Assembly: GCA_003851245.1 (NCBI GenBank)
Contig: BHEP01000009.1
Span: 1 to 64,000, forward strand
Length of the DNA stretch: 64,000 bases
DNA from: Bacteroidales bacterium
GTDB taxonomy: Bacteria > Bacteroidota > Bacteroidia > Bacteroidales > Azobacteroidaceae
Direction of reading: 5' to 3'
This document shows, piece after piece, positions 63,239 to 64,000 of the stretch. Every line of letters begins with the position of its first letter. Within the stretch, counting starts at the first letter, position 1. The notes under the pieces are model-generated. The model ran no database searches, had not been told where the DNA came from, and saw only the letters and a list, made by a program, of their open reading frames with translations. Both the position numbers and the translations under genes were made by a program.

Positions 63239-64000
63239 GTTAAAATATATATTACTCCTATTCGCTGGCGCTACATTTTTTAGCTGCGATTTTAAGAAAG
63301 AGATAGATTTCGATTTGGGCAAATTTGAGCCCTCATTGGTAGTAAATGCCTCGCTAAACTCCATTGATAGTACTTTTCGAATTACTATAGTACACACCAA
63401 TCCTAGTGTAGGAGTGACACAAGACAGCGTGCTTACAAATGCCCAAGTGAGGCTCTATGAAGAAGATAAGCTGATCGTGTACATTCCTCGAGCCGACACC
63501 GTATTTCTTGTCGGCAACGGATTCGAAGTTTACCAGATCGAATATTTGCCTCGCAAAAATATTGTAGTCAATTCAGGCAAAACATACCGATTGGAAGTTA
63601 GTGCCCCCGGATTTAAAGACGTGCATTCTACTCTCAAAGCTCCCACCGATTTGCAAGTTGAAAGTGTTTCTATAGATACAACGACTTTAATCAGGAGAAA
63701 TAGTAACAAAACGATTAACTTGAGCTATTACTCTCGCACTGGAGGATGGTATGGTCTCTATGATCCGGAATTGGTAGACATGTATTATCCTATAAAGGTA
63801 AAGATCACAGGCAATTCTAGCATGAAAAGTTATATCATGCTAGAGCTAGAGAGACTGCCTAACCTTGGTACGTATCCGTATTCTTTAACATACAATCCTA
63901 ATTTGGTCATTACAGACAGAACCTTACTTTTAGATAATCCTGAGGCAGAAATCGAAGGCTTACTCTCCAATGGAGAATATAATACTTTTATTTATCAAAA
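63237..64000 (+). CDS. DUF4249-family lipoprotein, 3' end outside the window
   Basis: The ATG at 63237 opens a frame with no stop to the window end (254 codons seen). Lipoprotein signal LFAGATFFSC (Cys17). The mature part (EPSLVVNASLNSIDSTFRIT, VLTNAQVRLYEED, KTYRLEVSAPGFKDVHSTL) matches DUF4249, a Bacteroidota surface lipoprotein family that typically follows a TonB-dependent receptor of the same type as the previous gene. It may act as the surface cap or substrate-binding partner of that receptor, in the way SusD acts for SusC; function is not established. Confidence 0.85.
   Translation, partial: MLKYILLLFAGATFFSCDFKKEIDFDLGKFEPSLVVNASLNSIDSTFRITIVHTNPSVGVTQDSVLTNAQVRLYEEDKLIVYIPRADTVFLVGNGFEVYQIEYLPRKNIVVNSGKTYRLEVSAPGFKDVHSTLKAPTDLQVESVSIDTTTLIRRNSNKTINLSYYSRTGGWYGLYDPELVDMYYPIKVKITGNSSMKSYIMLELERLPNLGTYPYSLTYNPNLVITDRTLLLDNPEAEIEGLLSNGEYNTFIYQ

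Overview
The window looks like a chromosome segment from a Bacteroidota bacterium, most likely of the order Bacteroidales. Grounds: an A+T-rich genome with many upstream sites matching the Bacteroidota promoter (-33 TTTG, 19-20 nt, -7 TAnnTTTG, often TATCTTTG or TACTTTTG); very weak Shine-Dalgarno sequences; many lipoproteins; a SusD-family protein; a FimA/Mfa-type fimbrial operon; DUF4271, DUF3822, DUF1573, DUF4249 and TRL-family genes; and the order dapB-lepB-lepB-wbqC. Genus cannot be decided from this sequence.

Layout. 1-8570: a carbohydrate/phosphate scavenging block on the + strand, with a GH95 fucosidase (5' end outside the window), two GH29-family proteins, a SusD-like lipoprotein with an unusual N-terminal extension, a metallophosphoesterase and an alkaline phosphatase. 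8590-11186 (-): a TPM-domain membrane protein and a dGTPase. 11316-13281 (+): an unknown lipoprotein and a Fic AMPylase-type protein, followed by a large nested palindrome. 13482-20455 (+): a TetR-controlled efflux operon (TolC, HlyD, two ABC ATPases, two ABC-2 permeases) with a visible operator. 20503-21860 (+): DUF3822 and rsmD. 21891-23677 (-): an AAA ATPase plus a TOPRIM-like protein, a candidate nuclease/defence pair. 23807-29551 (-): housekeeping genes rpsA, tRNA-Gln, tyrS, yidD, rnpA, hemD and DUF4271. 29699-34388: ahcY, a glycosyltransferase and an ADP-forming acyl-CoA synthetase. 34538-39715 (-): a four-gene fimbrial operon (major subunit, anchor, two accessory/tip subunits). 40035-50665: metG, a FadL-type porin, two SF1B helicases, rsmI and small envelope proteins. 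50904-54717 (-): dapB-lepB-degenerate lepB-wbqC. 54799-57484 (-): meaB and two DUF1573 proteins. 57634-59354: an AEC transporter and a nitroreductase-family lipoprotein. 59390-60060: a gene graveyard with a decayed ABC exporter and a relic of the next gene. 60074-64000 (+): a barrel-like secreted protein, a TonB-dependent receptor and a DUF4249 lipoprotein cut by the window end.

How the genes fit together. The first block would strip fucose and phosphate from host- or plant-derived glycans at the outer membrane and in the periplasm. The fimbrial operon would build a lipoprotein-anchored pilus with a C-terminal FISUMP domain on its last subunit. The TetR efflux block resembles the E. coli ybhGFSR/CecR arrangement but with YbhF split into two genes. 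Most of the remainder is translation, RNA modification and envelope housekeeping.

The best candidates for something new are: the ATPase/TOPRIM pair at 21.9-23.7 kb; the LepB paralogue lacking both catalytic residues; the GH29 relative with a lost fucose-binding histidine; the SusD fusion without SusC; the nested palindrome after fic; and the decayed peptide-exporter locus at 59.4-60.1 kb. Several start codons were moved downstream of the longest possible start because a promoter -7 box, terminator or upstream stop lies between the two candidates; these are stated case by case.
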